64,000 nucleotides of DNA from Motiliproteus sp036960405. GTDB lineage: Bacteria; Pseudomonadota; Gammaproteobacteria; Pseudomonadales; Balneatricaceae. The notes under the pieces are model-generated. The model saw only the letters and a program-made list of their open reading frames with translations. It was not told the origin of the DNA and searched no databases. Below, in pieces: positions 1 to 9,218 of this stretch. The position numbers and the translations under genes are program-made. Each line of letters starts with the position of its first letter. Within the stretch, counting starts at the first letter, position 1. Location of the stretch: assembly GCA_036960405.1 (NCBI GenBank), contig JBALWS010000007.1, forward strand, positions 15,072-79,071, read 5' to 3'.

Positions 1-1155
1 CAATCGGTATTTGTTCGCGATAGTCGCAAGCCAACTGCGTCGGTGTTTATCGAGCGCTACGCTGGGCGTGAGCTGAACAAGACTCAGGTGGCGTCAATTG
101 CTAACTTGGTAGCCTCGAGCATTCCTCAACTGAGCGTTCAAGATGTCACGGTGGTCGATCAGAAGGGGCGCTTGCTCAATAGTCATAATATTGACGAAGA
201 GGTGGGGCTGGCGGCCAAGCAACTGGATTATATTCGCAAGGTAGAAGAGCGTCTTAACGCTCGGGTGCGGAGTATTTTGGATCCGGTTGTTGGGGGTGGT
301 CGTTTCCGGGCTGAAGTCTCTGCTGATGTTGACTTTACCTCTGTCGAGCAGACCGATGAGTTGTACAGCCCCGATCTGCCGTCGCTGCGTTCTGAGCAGA
401 CGATGAGCGAGAGTCGACTGGGCTCTGCTGCCGGTGGCGGCGTGCCAGGTGCGCTATCCAATCAGCCTCCGGGCGCCGCAGTGGCGCCTGAGCGGGGTGT
501 GGCACTGGCCGGCGATGGTAGTAGCAGTGGCGAGAGCGCTCGGAAGCAGTCTACCCGCAATTACGAACTGGATCGTACCATCAGCTATACCCGTCATCAG
601 CAGGGGCGGATGCGACGTTTGACGGTGGCGGTGGCGGTTGATGACCTGGTTAGGCGTAACCCGGAAAGCGGTGAGATGAGTCGTCAGCCGTGGAATGAGA
701 ACGACCTTAAACGTTTAACCTTGCTGGTGCGCGACGCAGTGGGGTATTCGGCAGCGCGTGGCGATAGTGTCAATGTGATCAATGCGCCGTTTGCAGAACC
801 TGATCCGATTGAGGCGATGCCTGAGGTTGCGCTCTGGGAGCAGGATTGGTTCTGGGGTGTAGCAAAGCAGGTCGGAGCGGTGCTGTTTGTTCTGTTGATC
901 GTGTTTGGCGTGTTGCGGCCGATTTTGAAGAACTTATCAGAGTCTAGCGCTCCAGCGGAGGGGCTTGCAGGCGGCGAACTGGAAGGTATCGGCGGTGGCT
1001 TCGCGGAAGAGTCAGAGATGGGTGTGTCGGGTGAAAGCTTGCTGCCGGGACCGAATGATTCTTATGAGCGGCAAGTGGATGCGGTACGTACCTTGGTGGC
1101 TGAAGACCCAGGCAGGGTGGCAAATGTAGTGAAGCAGTGGTTGGCAGATGAGTGA
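1..1155 (+). CDS. fliF: Flagellar MS-ring protein FliF (C-terminal part)
   Basis: FliF forms the membrane-embedded MS ring at the base of the flagellum. The gene is cut by the window start: the frame is open from base 1 and about 384 C-terminal residues are present of the usual 550-600. The visible part holds the second half of the periplasmic ring-building domain, a long Gly/Ser/Pro-rich stretch, a second membrane segment around WFWGVAKQVGAVLFVLL, and a cytoplasmic tail ending in KQWLADE, the conserved helix that binds FliG. The stop overlaps the fliG start by 8 bp, so the two are probably translationally coupled. The first GTG in this frame (base 43) is internal and not the true start. Confidence 0.96.
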   Translation, partial: QSVFVRDSRKPTASVFIERYAGRELNKTQVASIANLVASSIPQLSVQDVTVVDQKGRLLNSHNIDEEVGLAAKQLDYIRKVEERLNARVRSILDPVVGGGRFRAEVSADVDFTSVEQTDELYSPDLPSLRSEQTMSESRLGSAAGGGVPGALSNQPPGAAVAPERGVALAGDGSSSGESARKQSTRNYELDRTISYTRHQQGRMRRLTVAVAVDDLVRRNPESGEMSRQPWNENDLKRLTLLVRDAVGYSAARGDSVNVINAPFAEPDPIEAMPEVALWEQDWFWGVAKQVGAVLFVLLIVFGVLRPILKNLSESSAPAEGLAGGELEGIGGGFAEESEMGVSGESLLPGPNDSYERQVDAVRTLVAEDPGRVANVVKQWLADE

Positions 1156-2152
1156 TAGTCGTAAGTTAACGCCGCTTGAGCGTGCGGCGATTTTGTTGAT
1201 GAGCTTGGGTGAGAATGATGCCGCCGAAGTATTGAAGCATATGGGCCCTAAAGAGGTTCAGCGAATTGGTAGTGCGATGGCTGAACTAGCCAATGTGCAG
1301 CAAGACCACGTTGAGATGGTGATGACCGACTTCCTCAATACCGCCGGTAACCAGACCGGTTTGGGTGTTGGGGCTGATGGTTATATCAGGACGGTATTGA
1401 CCCAGGCGCTCGGTGCCGACAAGGCTTCGGGGGTTATCGATCGGATCCTCGAGGGGGGGAATACCCGAGGGCTAGATACGCTGAAGTGGATGGAGTCGCG
1501 CCAGGTTGCCGATGTGATCCGCTATGAGCATCCGCAGATCCAGGCGATTGTGGTGTCGTATCTCGATAGCGACCAGGCGGCAGAGGTGCTGGCGTTTTTT
1601 GACGAGAAGGTACGCTTGGATATATTGATGCGTATCTCGGCGCTGGATACGGTTCAGCCAAGTGCGTTGCAGGAGTTGAATGATATTTTGGAGCGCCAGT
1701 TCTCTGCCAGCGGCTCGACAAAGACTACCAGTATGGGGGGGGTTAAGGTCGTAGCCGATATCATGAACTTCTTCGATACCTCCACCGAGTCTTCTGTGAT
1801 GGAGGGGATTAGTGAGGTGGATGAGGATCTGGGCGAAGAGATCCAGGATCTGATGTTTGTGTTTGCTAACCTTGCCGATGTGGATGATCGAGGCATTCAG
1901 GTTATTCTTCGGGAGATCTCTACCGATATCTTAGTGATTGCACTCAAAGGCGCGGACACGGCGCTGCAGGAAAAAGTCTTCAAAAATATGTCCAAACGCG
2001 CTGCTGAATTGCTGCGTGACGATCTGGAAGCTGCTCCACCTGTTAAGATTAGTGATGTCGAGAATGCACAGAAAGAGATTCTTACCGTGGCTCGGCGTCT
2101 GGCTGATGAAGGTGAAATCATGCTCGGTGGTAGCGGCGAAGAGATGGTCTAA
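1148..2152 (+). CDS. fliG: Flagellar motor switch protein FliG
   Basis: FliG is the C-ring protein that sits on FliF and takes torque from the stator. The 334 residues match the family length. The middle domain carries the EHPQ motif (RYEHPQIQAIVV) that contacts FliM, and the C-terminal torque domain is recognised by FANLADVDDRGIQVILREI with its charged residues. The ATG overlaps the end of fliF by 8 bp. A 24 bp gap leads to fliH, in line with one fliFGHIJ transcript. Confidence 0.97.
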   Translation: MSDSRKLTPLERAAILLMSLGENDAAEVLKHMGPKEVQRIGSAMAELANVQQDHVEMVMTDFLNTAGNQTGLGVGADGYIRTVLTQALGADKASGVIDRILEGGNTRGLDTLKWMESRQVADVIRYEHPQIQAIVVSYLDSDQAAEVLAFFDEKVRLDILMRISALDTVQPSALQELNDILERQFSASGSTKTTSMGGVKVVADIMNFFDTSTESSVMEGISEVDEDLGEEIQDLMFVFANLADVDDRGIQVILREISTDILVIALKGADTALQEKVFKNMSKRAAELLRDDLEAAPPVKISDVENAQKEILTVARRLADEGEIMLGGSGEEMV

Positions 2153-2176
2153 TCGTCCGTTTGAAACGGATTTGAG

Positions 2177-2962
2177 GTGTTTGTGGGCAAAAATCGTAAA
2201 ATGGACGGGCGGATCTCTGCTCGTGACCTGCCGCCTCTCAAGGCTTGGGCTTTTCCTGAGGTGGGGGGGGCTCATGTCGTTCGCTCTCCGTTTAAAGATA
2301 AAGCAGAGTCTTCCACGCCAGTCTCTCGTCCTGACGCGCCGGTTAGTCCTGGCCCGCTGACGGTTGGCGAGATGGAGGCGCTGCGAGAGAAAGCGCGTAA
2401 GGAAGGGCTTGCGCAAGGGCTTGCCGAAGGTCTGAAGCAGGGGCGTCAGAAAGGGCTCGAGGCTGGTCGTGCAGAAGGCTACAAGGCTGCCCATCAGAAA
2501 GCAGAAGCCGAGATCAACGACCTTAAGGCGCGTTTACAGTCGATGTTGAAGGCGGTGCAAAGTCCGATTGAGCAGCAGCTGGAAGGGCTAGATCAGGCCG
2601 TGATGCGATTGGTGGTTGATGCGGCTGAAGCGGTTACCAAAAGAGAGTTGGCGACGCGTCCAGAGTTGTTGCGACAGGCGGTAAAAGAGTCCCTTGATGC
2701 GCTACCGCAACAGGCTCAGCAACTTTGTTTTTTTGTTCACCCCGATGATCAAGCGCTGCTGCAAGAGCTGTGTCAGCAGGAGCGAGCGACTTGGGAAGTG
2801 GCGGTAGATAAGGACTTATCGCGAGGCGGTTTGCGCGTTCGCGGTGAGTGTAGTTTTCTGGATTATACGGTCGAAAAGCGTTTCAGCCAGGTGATCGAAC
2901 AGGTGTTGGCTGGTGCCGGACTCACTGCCGATAAAGGTGAAGTCGATGACTCGACTGGTTGA
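2177..2962 (+). CDS. fliH: Flagellar export ATPase regulator FliH
   Basis: FliH binds and restrains the FliI ATPase and links it to the C-ring. The protein is about 261 residues. A variable N-terminal segment is followed by a charged helical region with GxxxG-like repeats (GLAQGLAEGLKQGRQKGLEAG), typical of FliH, and then a C-terminal FliI-binding domain. The start is not certain: GTG at 2177 is used here, but GTG at 2183 and ATG at 2201 are in frame. The C-terminus overlaps fliI by 17 bp. Identity rests on position and the glycine-repeat helix. Confidence 0.9.
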   Translation: MFVGKNRKMDGRISARDLPPLKAWAFPEVGGAHVVRSPFKDKAESSTPVSRPDAPVSPGPLTVGEMEALREKARKEGLAQGLAEGLKQGRQKGLEAGRAEGYKAAHQKAEAEINDLKARLQSMLKAVQSPIEQQLEGLDQAVMRLVVDAAEAVTKRELATRPELLRQAVKESLDALPQQAQQLCFFVHPDDQALLQELCQQERATWEVAVDKDLSRGGLRVRGECSFLDYTVEKRFSQVIEQVLAGAGLTADKGEVDDSTG

Positions 2963-4322
2963 GCGGCTACAGCAACGTAGTCGTCGCCCGCTAAAGTCAC
3001 CCCAGCCCGAGGTGGAGGGGCGAGTTACCCGGCTGGTTGGATTGACGCTGGAGGCGCGTGGGCTGCGTTCGGCGGTTGGCAGTTACTGTCGTATCGAAGT
3101 GGACGCTGAAACTCAGGTTGAAGCCGAGGTCGTTGGCTTTGGTGATGATTCCATCTATCTGATGCCATTGGTGCCGGTTGAGGGACTTTACCCCGGAGCC
3201 AGGGTGGTACCGATGAGTGGCAGTAGTAAAGTTTCCGTTGGGCCCGAGCTGTTGGGGCGAGTATTGAATGGTTCCGGCCAGCCGCTTGATGGCAAGGGGC
3301 CGATAAATACCGAGGTCCAGGTCAGTCTGGGTGGCTCGCTGATCAACCCGCTGTCGCGTCAACCTATTCACCAAACGCTTGATGTGGGTATCAAGGCCAT
3401 CAATGCGGTGCTGAGCGTAGGGCGTGGTCAGCGGATGGGGTTGTTTGCTGGTTCGGGTGTTGGTAAGTCGGTGTTGCTCGGGATGATGACCCGATTTACC
3501 GAGGCTGAAATTATCGTTGTCGGACTGATTGGTGAGCGGGGGCGAGAGGTCAAAGAGTTTATTGACCATAGCCTGGGTAAAGAGGGCTTGGCTCGTGCGG
3601 TGGTGGTGGCTTCTCCAGCAGATGACTCGCCGTTGATGCGGCTGCGGGCGTCAGAGCTGGCATCGCGAATAGCCGAGTATTTTCGTGACCAGGGTAAGAA
3701 CGTGTTGTTGTTGATGGATTCGTTGACCCGTTATGCCCAGGCGCAGCGTGAGATCGCTCTGGCGGTGGGCGAGCCACCTGCAACCAAGGGTTATCCCCCG
3801 TCGGTGTTCGCTCGGTTGCCGAAATTGGTCGAGCGAGCGGGGAATGGCGCCGAGGGAGGTGGCTCGATCACCGCATTTTATACCGTGCTGACCGAGGGCG
3901 ATGATCAGCAAGATCCGATTGCCGATGCGGCGCGAGCGATCTTGGATGGTCACGTGGTACTGTCTCGCCAATTGGCTGAAGAGGGGCATTACCCGGCGAT
4001 CGATGTCGAAGCGTCGATCAGTCGAGCGATGCCCCAGGTCGTGTCGCCTCAGCATCTGGGGATGGCGCAAAAGCTAAAGCAGATCTATTCCCGTTATTCG
4101 CAAAATCGTGATCTGATCAGCGTTGGAGCTTATCTAGCCGGCTCGGATCCGGAGATCGATTTGGCGATTGAGCGGGTTCCGCATTTTCGGGCTTTTTTGC
4201 AACAGGGCTTGGATGAGAGTGTCTCTTATAGTGACAGCGTCCAGTTGCTGCATCAGGTATTAACCCCACCTGCGCCGGAGCCGCAGCAGGCGACAATGAA
4301 TTTGGCTCGACCTCAATCATAA
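2946..4322 (+). CDS. fliI: Flagellum-specific export ATPase FliI
   Basis: FliI is the F1-beta-like ATPase of the flagellar type III export apparatus. The Walker A motif AGSGVGKS lies at about residues 168-175. The Walker B region LLLMDSLTRYAQAQREI and the family signature SVFARLPKLVERAG also match. ATG at 2946 is chosen because AAAGGTGAA sits just upstream and it gives 458 residues, the family length; an upstream GTG at 2913 would add 11 residues inside fliH. The gene overlaps fliH by 17 bp. Confidence 0.97.
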   Translation: MTRLVERLQQRSRRPLKSPQPEVEGRVTRLVGLTLEARGLRSAVGSYCRIEVDAETQVEAEVVGFGDDSIYLMPLVPVEGLYPGARVVPMSGSSKVSVGPELLGRVLNGSGQPLDGKGPINTEVQVSLGGSLINPLSRQPIHQTLDVGIKAINAVLSVGRGQRMGLFAGSGVGKSVLLGMMTRFTEAEIIVVGLIGERGREVKEFIDHSLGKEGLARAVVVASPADDSPLMRLRASELASRIAEYFRDQGKNVLLLMDSLTRYAQAQREIALAVGEPPATKGYPPSVFARLPKLVERAGNGAEGGGSITAFYTVLTEGDDQQDPIADAARAILDGHVVLSRQLAEEGHYPAIDVEASISRAMPQVVSPQHLGMAQKLKQIYSRYSQNRDLISVGAYLAGSDPEIDLAIERVPHFRAFLQQGLDESVSYSDSVQLLHQVLTPPAPEPQQATMNLARPQS

Positions 4323-4353
4323 AAGATTGGTGGGTTGGAGCAGGTAAAGGTGA

Positions 4354-4797
4354 TTGGCGGTGAAGAAGTCCAAGCGTTTACGACCCGTACAAAATTTAGC
4401 CGAGCGACGCAAGAAGCAGGCAGAGCAGCAGCTAGGTCAGGCGCAGCAGCAACTGCAGGCAGAGCAGCAGAAGCTGGTTCAGCTACAAGAGTACTTGCAA
4501 GACTATCAGCGTGATCTGCTGAAAACTGGACAAGCAGGGGTGAGTATCGAGCAGCTGCAACGGCTGCAATCGTTCAAGCAGCGTTTAGTGGGTGCGCTGG
4601 ATCAGCAGAAGCAGCAGATTGAATTTTGTGAGCAAACGTTGGCGTATACCAAGCAGGCTTGGCAAGTTGCTCGGGGTCGTGAAAGGGCGATGGGGTCGTT
4701 GATCGAGCGGACTCAGCAGCAAGAGTTACAGCAGGAAGACAAGCAGTTACAGAAGCAGATTGACGAGCTGGCTATGCTGCGCCGCCATCGAGATTAG
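4354..4797 (+). CDS. fliJ: Flagellar export chaperone FliJ
   Basis: FliJ is the short coiled-coil stalk of the export ATPase complex and helps deliver substrates to the gate. The 147 residues are almost wholly helical and very rich in Gln, Glu and Lys, with heptad-like runs such as QQLGQAQQQLQAEQQK. The N-terminus KSKRLRPVQNLAERR resembles other FliJ proteins. The start is TTG at 4354 or, with better ribosome-site spacing, GTG at 4360. It follows fliI by 31 bp and is the last gene before the fliK promoter. Confidence 0.88.
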   Translation: MAVKKSKRLRPVQNLAERRKKQAEQQLGQAQQQLQAEQQKLVQLQEYLQDYQRDLLKTGQAGVSIEQLQRLQSFKQRLVGALDQQKQQIEFCEQTLAYTKQAWQVARGRERAMGSLIERTQQQELQQEDKQLQKQIDELAMLRRHRD

Positions 4798-4869
4798 CCG
4801 CTGGTTTCTACTTCCCTCCCACCCTTCCTTTCCTACCCTATCTTTTTTTTAAAAATCTTCGTTACCGAC

Positions 4870-4886
4870 TTGGCCTTTTCCTTGCA
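4870..4886 (+). promoter_or_regulatory. Probable sigma-54 promoter of fliK
   Basis: TTGGCCTTTTCCTTGCA has the invariant GG and GC dinucleotides exactly 10 nt apart and matches the -24/-12 RpoN pattern TTGGCAC-N5-TTGCA closely. It lies 32 bp upstream of the fliK ATG in the only sizeable gap between fliJ and fliK. RpoN with FleQ drives many flagellar genes in Pseudomonas-type hierarchies. No start-site mapping is available here. Confidence 0.65.
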
Positions 4887-4918
4887 AAGCTCTGAGTAGA
4901 TTTATACAGGAGAGTCAT

Positions 4919-6565
4919 ATGTCTTCGATGCCGATGATAGCGGCCGCAGGACCACAGACCGCGTCGTTCCCTGGTGCCAGTGGTCAGGATGCGGCCGGTG
5001 CGGGTGGTTTAGATCAGTTATTTACTCAGATTATGCAGCAACTACAGGCGGCTTTAGAGCAGACGCCTGGTCAGTTAGACGGCTCTGACTTGCCGTTGGA
5101 CGGCGAGGCTTTGCCGCAAGAGATGTTTGCTGAGCTGATGCAGTTTGCCGAACACCTTCAGGGGCAATTGAGCGCGCCGGAACAAGAGCAGCTGACTGAG
5201 TTAGTGCAGCAGTTAATGGCGGACGGGGTGCCTCAGGAGCAGGTGCGGCAATTAACTCAGGCTGCGTTGTTACTGCAGGATGCTCAGCTGCAAAAGCAAC
5301 AGTCCCCCGATACGCTGGTGCAGTTGGTTGAGCAGATCCGTACCGTGCCGGAGCATGAGGATGCTGCGTCGCAGCCCCAGTCGAACGAGCGTTCAATTGA
5401 TGAGCTGTTACTGTTGGCCGAAAAGCTACGTCCCGAGCCGGAACCTAAGATAGGCACGGCTATCGACCCTGCTGTCGAAGTTGAGGTAGAGACCAGTGCT
5501 AAGGTTGCCCAGGCCGACGCAGCGGCTGATGCAGTGCTGGCTGATAAGCAGGAGTCCGATCGCTTAAAGGCAGAAAGCGAGCCGCTTGATGGGTTGTCCA
5601 AACCTGAATTGTCCATCGGGATCCCGGCTCAAGCCGAGCAGCGCTCGATAGAAGCGCGGGTCGAGCCGTTGGCTGCGGACAGTCGTCAGCAAAAACCAGA
5701 TGCTGTTGCGTCGGTGCAGCCTATCCAGGCTGAGCAAGTTAAGGCTGGTGCCGCCGTAGTGCCACCTTCGGTGGCGCCGAGTCGGGCAGAGTCGGGTGGG
5801 GATGCTGGCCGAGTTGTGCAAGAGAGTGCCTCTCAGGCTAGTAGCGGCGCAGGTGTCGTGTCATCCGAGCAAGATGCCGACGGCGCGGACACGCGTCAGG
5901 ATGGTCGGCGCGATAATTTGCGCGACCAGAGCTTGGCACGCTGGGCTGAGCTACGCGATTCGGTTGTCGCGCAGGGGCAAAAACTGGCCCAAAATGATGC
6001 CGCCTTTAAAGATGCGCTGGGCGCGCAGGCCGGGATAGGCAGGTCGGAGGTGGCGTCGCTGTCACAGGCGGGTAATGTCACCAGCCTGATGCAGTTGCAG
6101 CAGGCTTATCAAGCCAGTTCGGCTAACACTGGGTTGTTGGGTGTGGGTGAGCGTTTCGGTAGTGAGCGCTGGGCGCCCGCTGCGTCGCAGCGAATCTCAT
6201 GGATGGTCGGCCAGAACATCAGTAGCGCCGAGATACGGCTTGATCCGCCGGAATTGGGCAGTCTGACCGTCAGGCTGAATATTCAAGGTGATCAAACCAG
6301 TGTGAGCTTTATCAGCCCGCACGCACATGTGCGCGAAGTGCTTGAGCAGCAGATGCCACGATTACGCGAGATGTTGTCCGATAATGGGCTGGAATTAGGT
6401 CAAGCCGATGTGTCCGATCAGTCGCAACCGCAGAGCTCGGACGAAGGCGATCGGCGAGGCTTAGCTGGGACGGCCGGAAGTGGTGATATTGATGCTTTAA
6501 ATCAAGAAGATGGAGGCACCGCAGGGTTACAAATGTCATTAGCGCTGGTGGATTATTACGCCTGA
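4919..6565 (+). CDS. fliK: Flagellar hook-length control protein FliK
   Basis: FliK is the secreted ruler that sets hook length and switches the export gate through FlhB. The 548 residues comprise a long, low-complexity N-terminal region rich in Ala, Gln and Glu and a conserved C-terminal hook-length domain at about residues 420-500 (SSAEIRLDPPELGSLTVRLN, then the HVREVLEQQMPRLREML segment). ACAGGAGAG precedes the ATG. It has its own sigma-54-like promoter and probably leads the fliK-fliL-fliM transcription unit. Confidence 0.93.
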   Translation: MSSMPMIAAAGPQTASFPGASGQDAAGAGGLDQLFTQIMQQLQAALEQTPGQLDGSDLPLDGEALPQEMFAELMQFAEHLQGQLSAPEQEQLTELVQQLMADGVPQEQVRQLTQAALLLQDAQLQKQQSPDTLVQLVEQIRTVPEHEDAASQPQSNERSIDELLLLAEKLRPEPEPKIGTAIDPAVEVEVETSAKVAQADAAADAVLADKQESDRLKAESEPLDGLSKPELSIGIPAQAEQRSIEARVEPLAADSRQQKPDAVASVQPIQAEQVKAGAAVVPPSVAPSRAESGGDAGRVVQESASQASSGAGVVSSEQDADGADTRQDGRRDNLRDQSLARWAELRDSVVAQGQKLAQNDAAFKDALGAQAGIGRSEVASLSQAGNVTSLMQLQQAYQASSANTGLLGVGERFGSERWAPAASQRISWMVGQNISSAEIRLDPPELGSLTVRLNIQGDQTSVSFISPHAHVREVLEQQMPRLREMLSDNGLELGQADVSDQSQPQSSDEGDRRGLAGTAGSGDIDALNQEDGGTAGLQMSLALVDYYA

Positions 6566-6627
6566 TTGGAGGCTGTGCTGTAGAGGCTACCGAAGCCTGG
6601 TTTTATGGTATAGTCCTCGGCTTGCAC

Positions 6628-6646
6628 CACGGCTCGTCCGTGTTTT
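6628..6646 (+). terminator. Weak hairpin with T-run between fliK and fliL
   Basis: CACGG (6628-6632) pairs with CCGTG (6638-6642) over a 5-nt loop, followed by TTTT. The stem is only 5 bp, so termination would be partial at best. It lies in the 128 bp fliK-fliL gap. Confidence 0.25.
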
Positions 6647-6693
6647 AATGAAGGCCTCTGAAAAGCGGGCTGGTGTGTAGGTTTGAGGACGTT

Positions 6694-7212
6694 ATGGCTG
6701 AAGAGACAAGCCCTGAAGAGGGGGCTGCCAAAAGTAGCAAAATATCGCCGAAGCTGTTGATTATTATTGTGGTGATAGTGCTGCTGTTAGCGGGCGGCGG
6801 TGGAGCCGCATGGTTTTTGCTCGGTGGTGAGCCCGATGTAGAGACCGATCCGGCCAAGGCTGTTGTGGTCCGTAAAGAAGCGATCTACGTCAAACTTCGG
6901 ACATTGGGCGGTAAGCCGTCGTTTATTGCCAATTTTTCCGAGAAGACGGGACGCCAGCGCTTTCTGCAGATCTATGCCGAGGCGATGACTCGAGATCAAG
7001 AGGTCGCCGATGCGTTGACCAAGCATATGCCGTTGGTGATTCATGAGCTATCGACGCTTTATGCGAGTCAGGAGTTTGTCGACTTGCAAACCGCTGAGGG
7101 TAAGGAGCGTCTGCGTAAAGCGTCTGGGCGTAAGGTGCAGGAGATCTTGCAGCGCGAGATTAATCGCCCGGGCATAGAAGAAGTCTTTTTTACTAACTTT
7201 GTGATGCAATAG
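6694..7212 (+). CDS. fliL: Flagellar basal body-associated protein FliL
   Basis: FliL is a single-pass inner-membrane protein that rings the stator units and supports motor torque. The protein has a short cytoplasmic N-terminus, one hydrophobic segment (LLIIIVVIVLLLAGGGGAAW) at about residues 19-40, and a periplasmic domain with stomatin-like features. ATG 6694 is preferred over the GTG at 6673 because TGAGGA sits 4 nt upstream; this gives 172 residues, normal for the family. It is followed 12 bp later by fliM. Confidence 0.93.
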   Translation: MAEETSPEEGAAKSSKISPKLLIIIVVIVLLLAGGGGAAWFLLGGEPDVETDPAKAVVVRKEAIYVKLRTLGGKPSFIANFSEKTGRQRFLQIYAEAMTRDQEVADALTKHMPLVIHELSTLYASQEFVDLQTAEGKERLRKASGRKVQEILQREINRPGIEEVFFTNFVMQ

Positions 7213-7224
7213 GTTCCAGTAGAT

Positions 7225-8196
7225 ATGAGCGTTCAGGATCTGCTGTCACAAGACGAAATCGATGCCCTGCTTCATGGTGTCGATGACGGTGATATTGAGA
7301 CCGAGGACGAAGAGGAGATAGAAGGTGCGCGATCCTATGACCTGACCAGTCAGGATCGAATCGTACGGGGGCGGATGCCGACCCTGGAGATGATCAACGA
7401 ACGCTTTGCCCGCTATACCCGAATCAGTTTGTTCAATATCTTGCGCCGTAGCGCCGATGTCTCGGTGGGTGGCGTACAGATCCTCAAGTTTGGCGAGTAC
7501 GTCCATACCCTTTACGTTCCGACTAGCCTGAATCTGGTTAAAGTTCGCCCGTTACGTGGCACTAGTTTGTTTATCATGGATGCCAAGCTGGTGTTCAAGT
7601 TGGTTGACAACTTCTTTGGTGGCGATGGTCGTCACGCCAAAATTGAGGGGCGTGAATTTACCCCGACCGAAACCCGTATTGTACGGATGCTGCTGACGCA
7701 GATTTTTATCGATCTGCGCGAGGCCTGGTCGCCTGTCTTTAAGGTCGATTTTGACTACCTCAACTCCGAGGTAAACCCTTCGATGGCTAACATTGTTAGC
7801 CCTAGCGAAGTGGTGGTGGTCAGTACCTTTCATATCGAGCTCGACGGAGGCGGTGGCGATTTCCATGTCACCATGCCGTATTCGATGTTGGAGCCGATTC
7901 GTGAAATTCTTGATTCGGGTACGCAAAGTGACTCCGACGAAAAGGATGAGCGTTGGGTCACGGCTCTGCGCCAAGATATTATGGATGCCAAGGTCAGCTT
8001 AGAGATGACGGTGGCCGAACGGCAGATTTCACTGCGCGATATTCTTGAAATGGAAGCCGGTGATGTGATCCCGGTTGAGGTGCCTGATGAGCTGACCCTG
8101 ACAGCCAATGGCGTACCGAGCTTCAAGTGTAAGTTGGGGTTGTCGCGCACTAATTTGGCGGTGAAGATCGTAGACCAGATAAAGCGCAAGAAATAG
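7225..8196 (+). CDS. fliM: Flagellar motor switch protein FliM
   Basis: FliM is the C-ring component that binds phosphorylated CheY and sets rotation direction. The 323 residues match the family. The extreme N-terminus LLSQDEIDALLHG (residues 6-18) is the classic CheY-P binding peptide. The middle CheC-like domain contains the GGDGRHAKIEGREFTPTE segment, and the C-terminal SpoA domain binds FliN. It lies between fliL and fliN, as expected. Confidence 0.97.
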   Translation: MSVQDLLSQDEIDALLHGVDDGDIETEDEEEIEGARSYDLTSQDRIVRGRMPTLEMINERFARYTRISLFNILRRSADVSVGGVQILKFGEYVHTLYVPTSLNLVKVRPLRGTSLFIMDAKLVFKLVDNFFGGDGRHAKIEGREFTPTETRIVRMLLTQIFIDLREAWSPVFKVDFDYLNSEVNPSMANIVSPSEVVVVSTFHIELDGGGGDFHVTMPYSMLEPIREILDSGTQSDSDEKDERWVTALRQDIMDAKVSLEMTVAERQISLRDILEMEAGDVIPVEVPDELTLTANGVPSFKCKLGLSRTNLAVKIVDQIKRKK

Positions 8197-8253
8197 CCAT
8201 CGTAGGGTGGTATTGGCGAATAACGAAGACAAGTCTCTTGAGAGAACTGTGGC

Positions 8254-8721
8254 ATGAGTGACGAAAACGAAACTAACGAACAGGCGATGGCCGATGAGTG
8301 GGCCGCTGCGCTGGAGGATCAAGAAGCCACTGGCGGAAGTGATGTCGATGATGTCTGGGCCGAGGCGATGTCTGAGCAAGGGGTTGAACCGGATGCTGAG
8401 GCGGTCGACCTGAATGAATTGGTTGATGATTCGATGCCGATGCCGATGCAGGTGGGTGATAACCCGGATCTGGACGTTATTCTTGATATCCCGGTATCGC
8501 TATCGATGGAGGTCGGCAGCACCGAGATTGCTATTCGTAACCTGCTCCAGTTGAGCCAAGGGTCGGTGATCGAATTGGATCGTATGGCGGGTGAGCCGCT
8601 GGATGTCCGGGTCAACGGGACGTTGATCGCGCATGGTGAGGTGGTAGTGGTGAATGATCGGTTTGGTATTCGCTTGACCGACGTGGTTAGCCCCTCTGAG
8701 CGTATTAGGAAGTTGCGTTGA
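8254..8721 (+). CDS. fliN: Flagellar motor switch protein FliN
   Basis: FliN completes the C-ring with FliM and helps dock export complexes. The 155 residues consist of an acidic variable N-terminal half and a C-terminal SpoA domain at about residues 75-150, with IPVSLSMEVGSTEIAIRNLL and SVIELDRMAGEPLDVRVNG. A TTG start for fliO overlaps its stop by 4 bp. Confidence 0.96.
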   Translation: MSDENETNEQAMADEWAAALEDQEATGGSDVDDVWAEAMSEQGVEPDAEAVDLNELVDDSMPMPMQVGDNPDLDVILDIPVSLSMEVGSTEIAIRNLLQLSQGSVIELDRMAGEPLDVRVNGTLIAHGEVVVVNDRFGIRLTDVVSPSERIRKLR

Positions 8722-9218
8722 GTCGATATGCCGGGTTGCTGTTAGCTTGGCTGTGGTCCGGGCACGCGCTGAGTGCGATTTCGGGAGCCGTGGCCAGTGT
8801 TCCGGCGCAGGGCTCTGCCGCTGCCAGCAATCGAGTTGCCGAAGGGTTTGATCTCGCCACGCTGGGTCAGCTATTGGCTGGGTTGGTGTTGGTGTTGGTG
8901 GTCTTTTTGGGGTTGGCGTGGTTGGTGCGGCGTAGCGGTATAGCGGGTGGTTTCTCTCATCAAGGGTTAAACGTTATCGCCACCTTGCCGCTGACTACGC
9001 GCGAACGCGTGGTGTTGGTGCAGGCGGGGTCGCAACAGTTGCTGCTGGGTGTGGCGCCTGGGCGAGTTAATTTGCTGCAAAGTTTTGATCAGCCGCTGGT
9101 TGAATCGACGGCTCCGGCAGCTCCGCCCTTTTCTCAATGGTTGCAACGGGCGATGGCCAAGTCGTCGCAATCACCCTCGACGGTGGGTAATCCACGCGGC
9201 GAAGCGTCCAATGATTAA
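8718..9218 (+). CDS. fliO: Flagellar export-gate assembly protein FliO
   Basis: FliO is a small membrane chaperone that helps FliP oligomerise. The 166 residues show an N-terminal hydrophobic leader and a membrane segment (LGQLLAGLVLVLVVFLGLAWLV), then a cytoplasmic domain with the family pattern LNVIATLPLTTRERVVLVQ and QQLLLGVAPG. The TTG start overlaps the fliN stop by 4 bp, which suggests translational coupling. The end overlaps fliP by 8 bp. Confidence 0.9.
   Translation: MSRYAGLLLAWLWSGHALSAISGAVASVPAQGSAAASNRVAEGFDLATLGQLLAGLVLVLVVFLGLAWLVRRSGIAGGFSHQGLNVIATLPLTTRERVVLVQAGSQQLLLGVAPGRVNLLQSFDQPLVESTAPAAPPFSQWLQRAMAKSSQSPSTVGNPRGEASND

Noticed and set aside
1931..2494. A 187-codon minus-strand frame across the fliG-fliH junction
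   Set aside because: It covers two clear flagellar genes on the other strand and has no domain or ribosome site.
6609..6626. TGGTATAG...CTTGCA before fliL as a sigma-54 promoter
   Set aside because: The GG and GC are about 15 nt apart, too far for RpoN.
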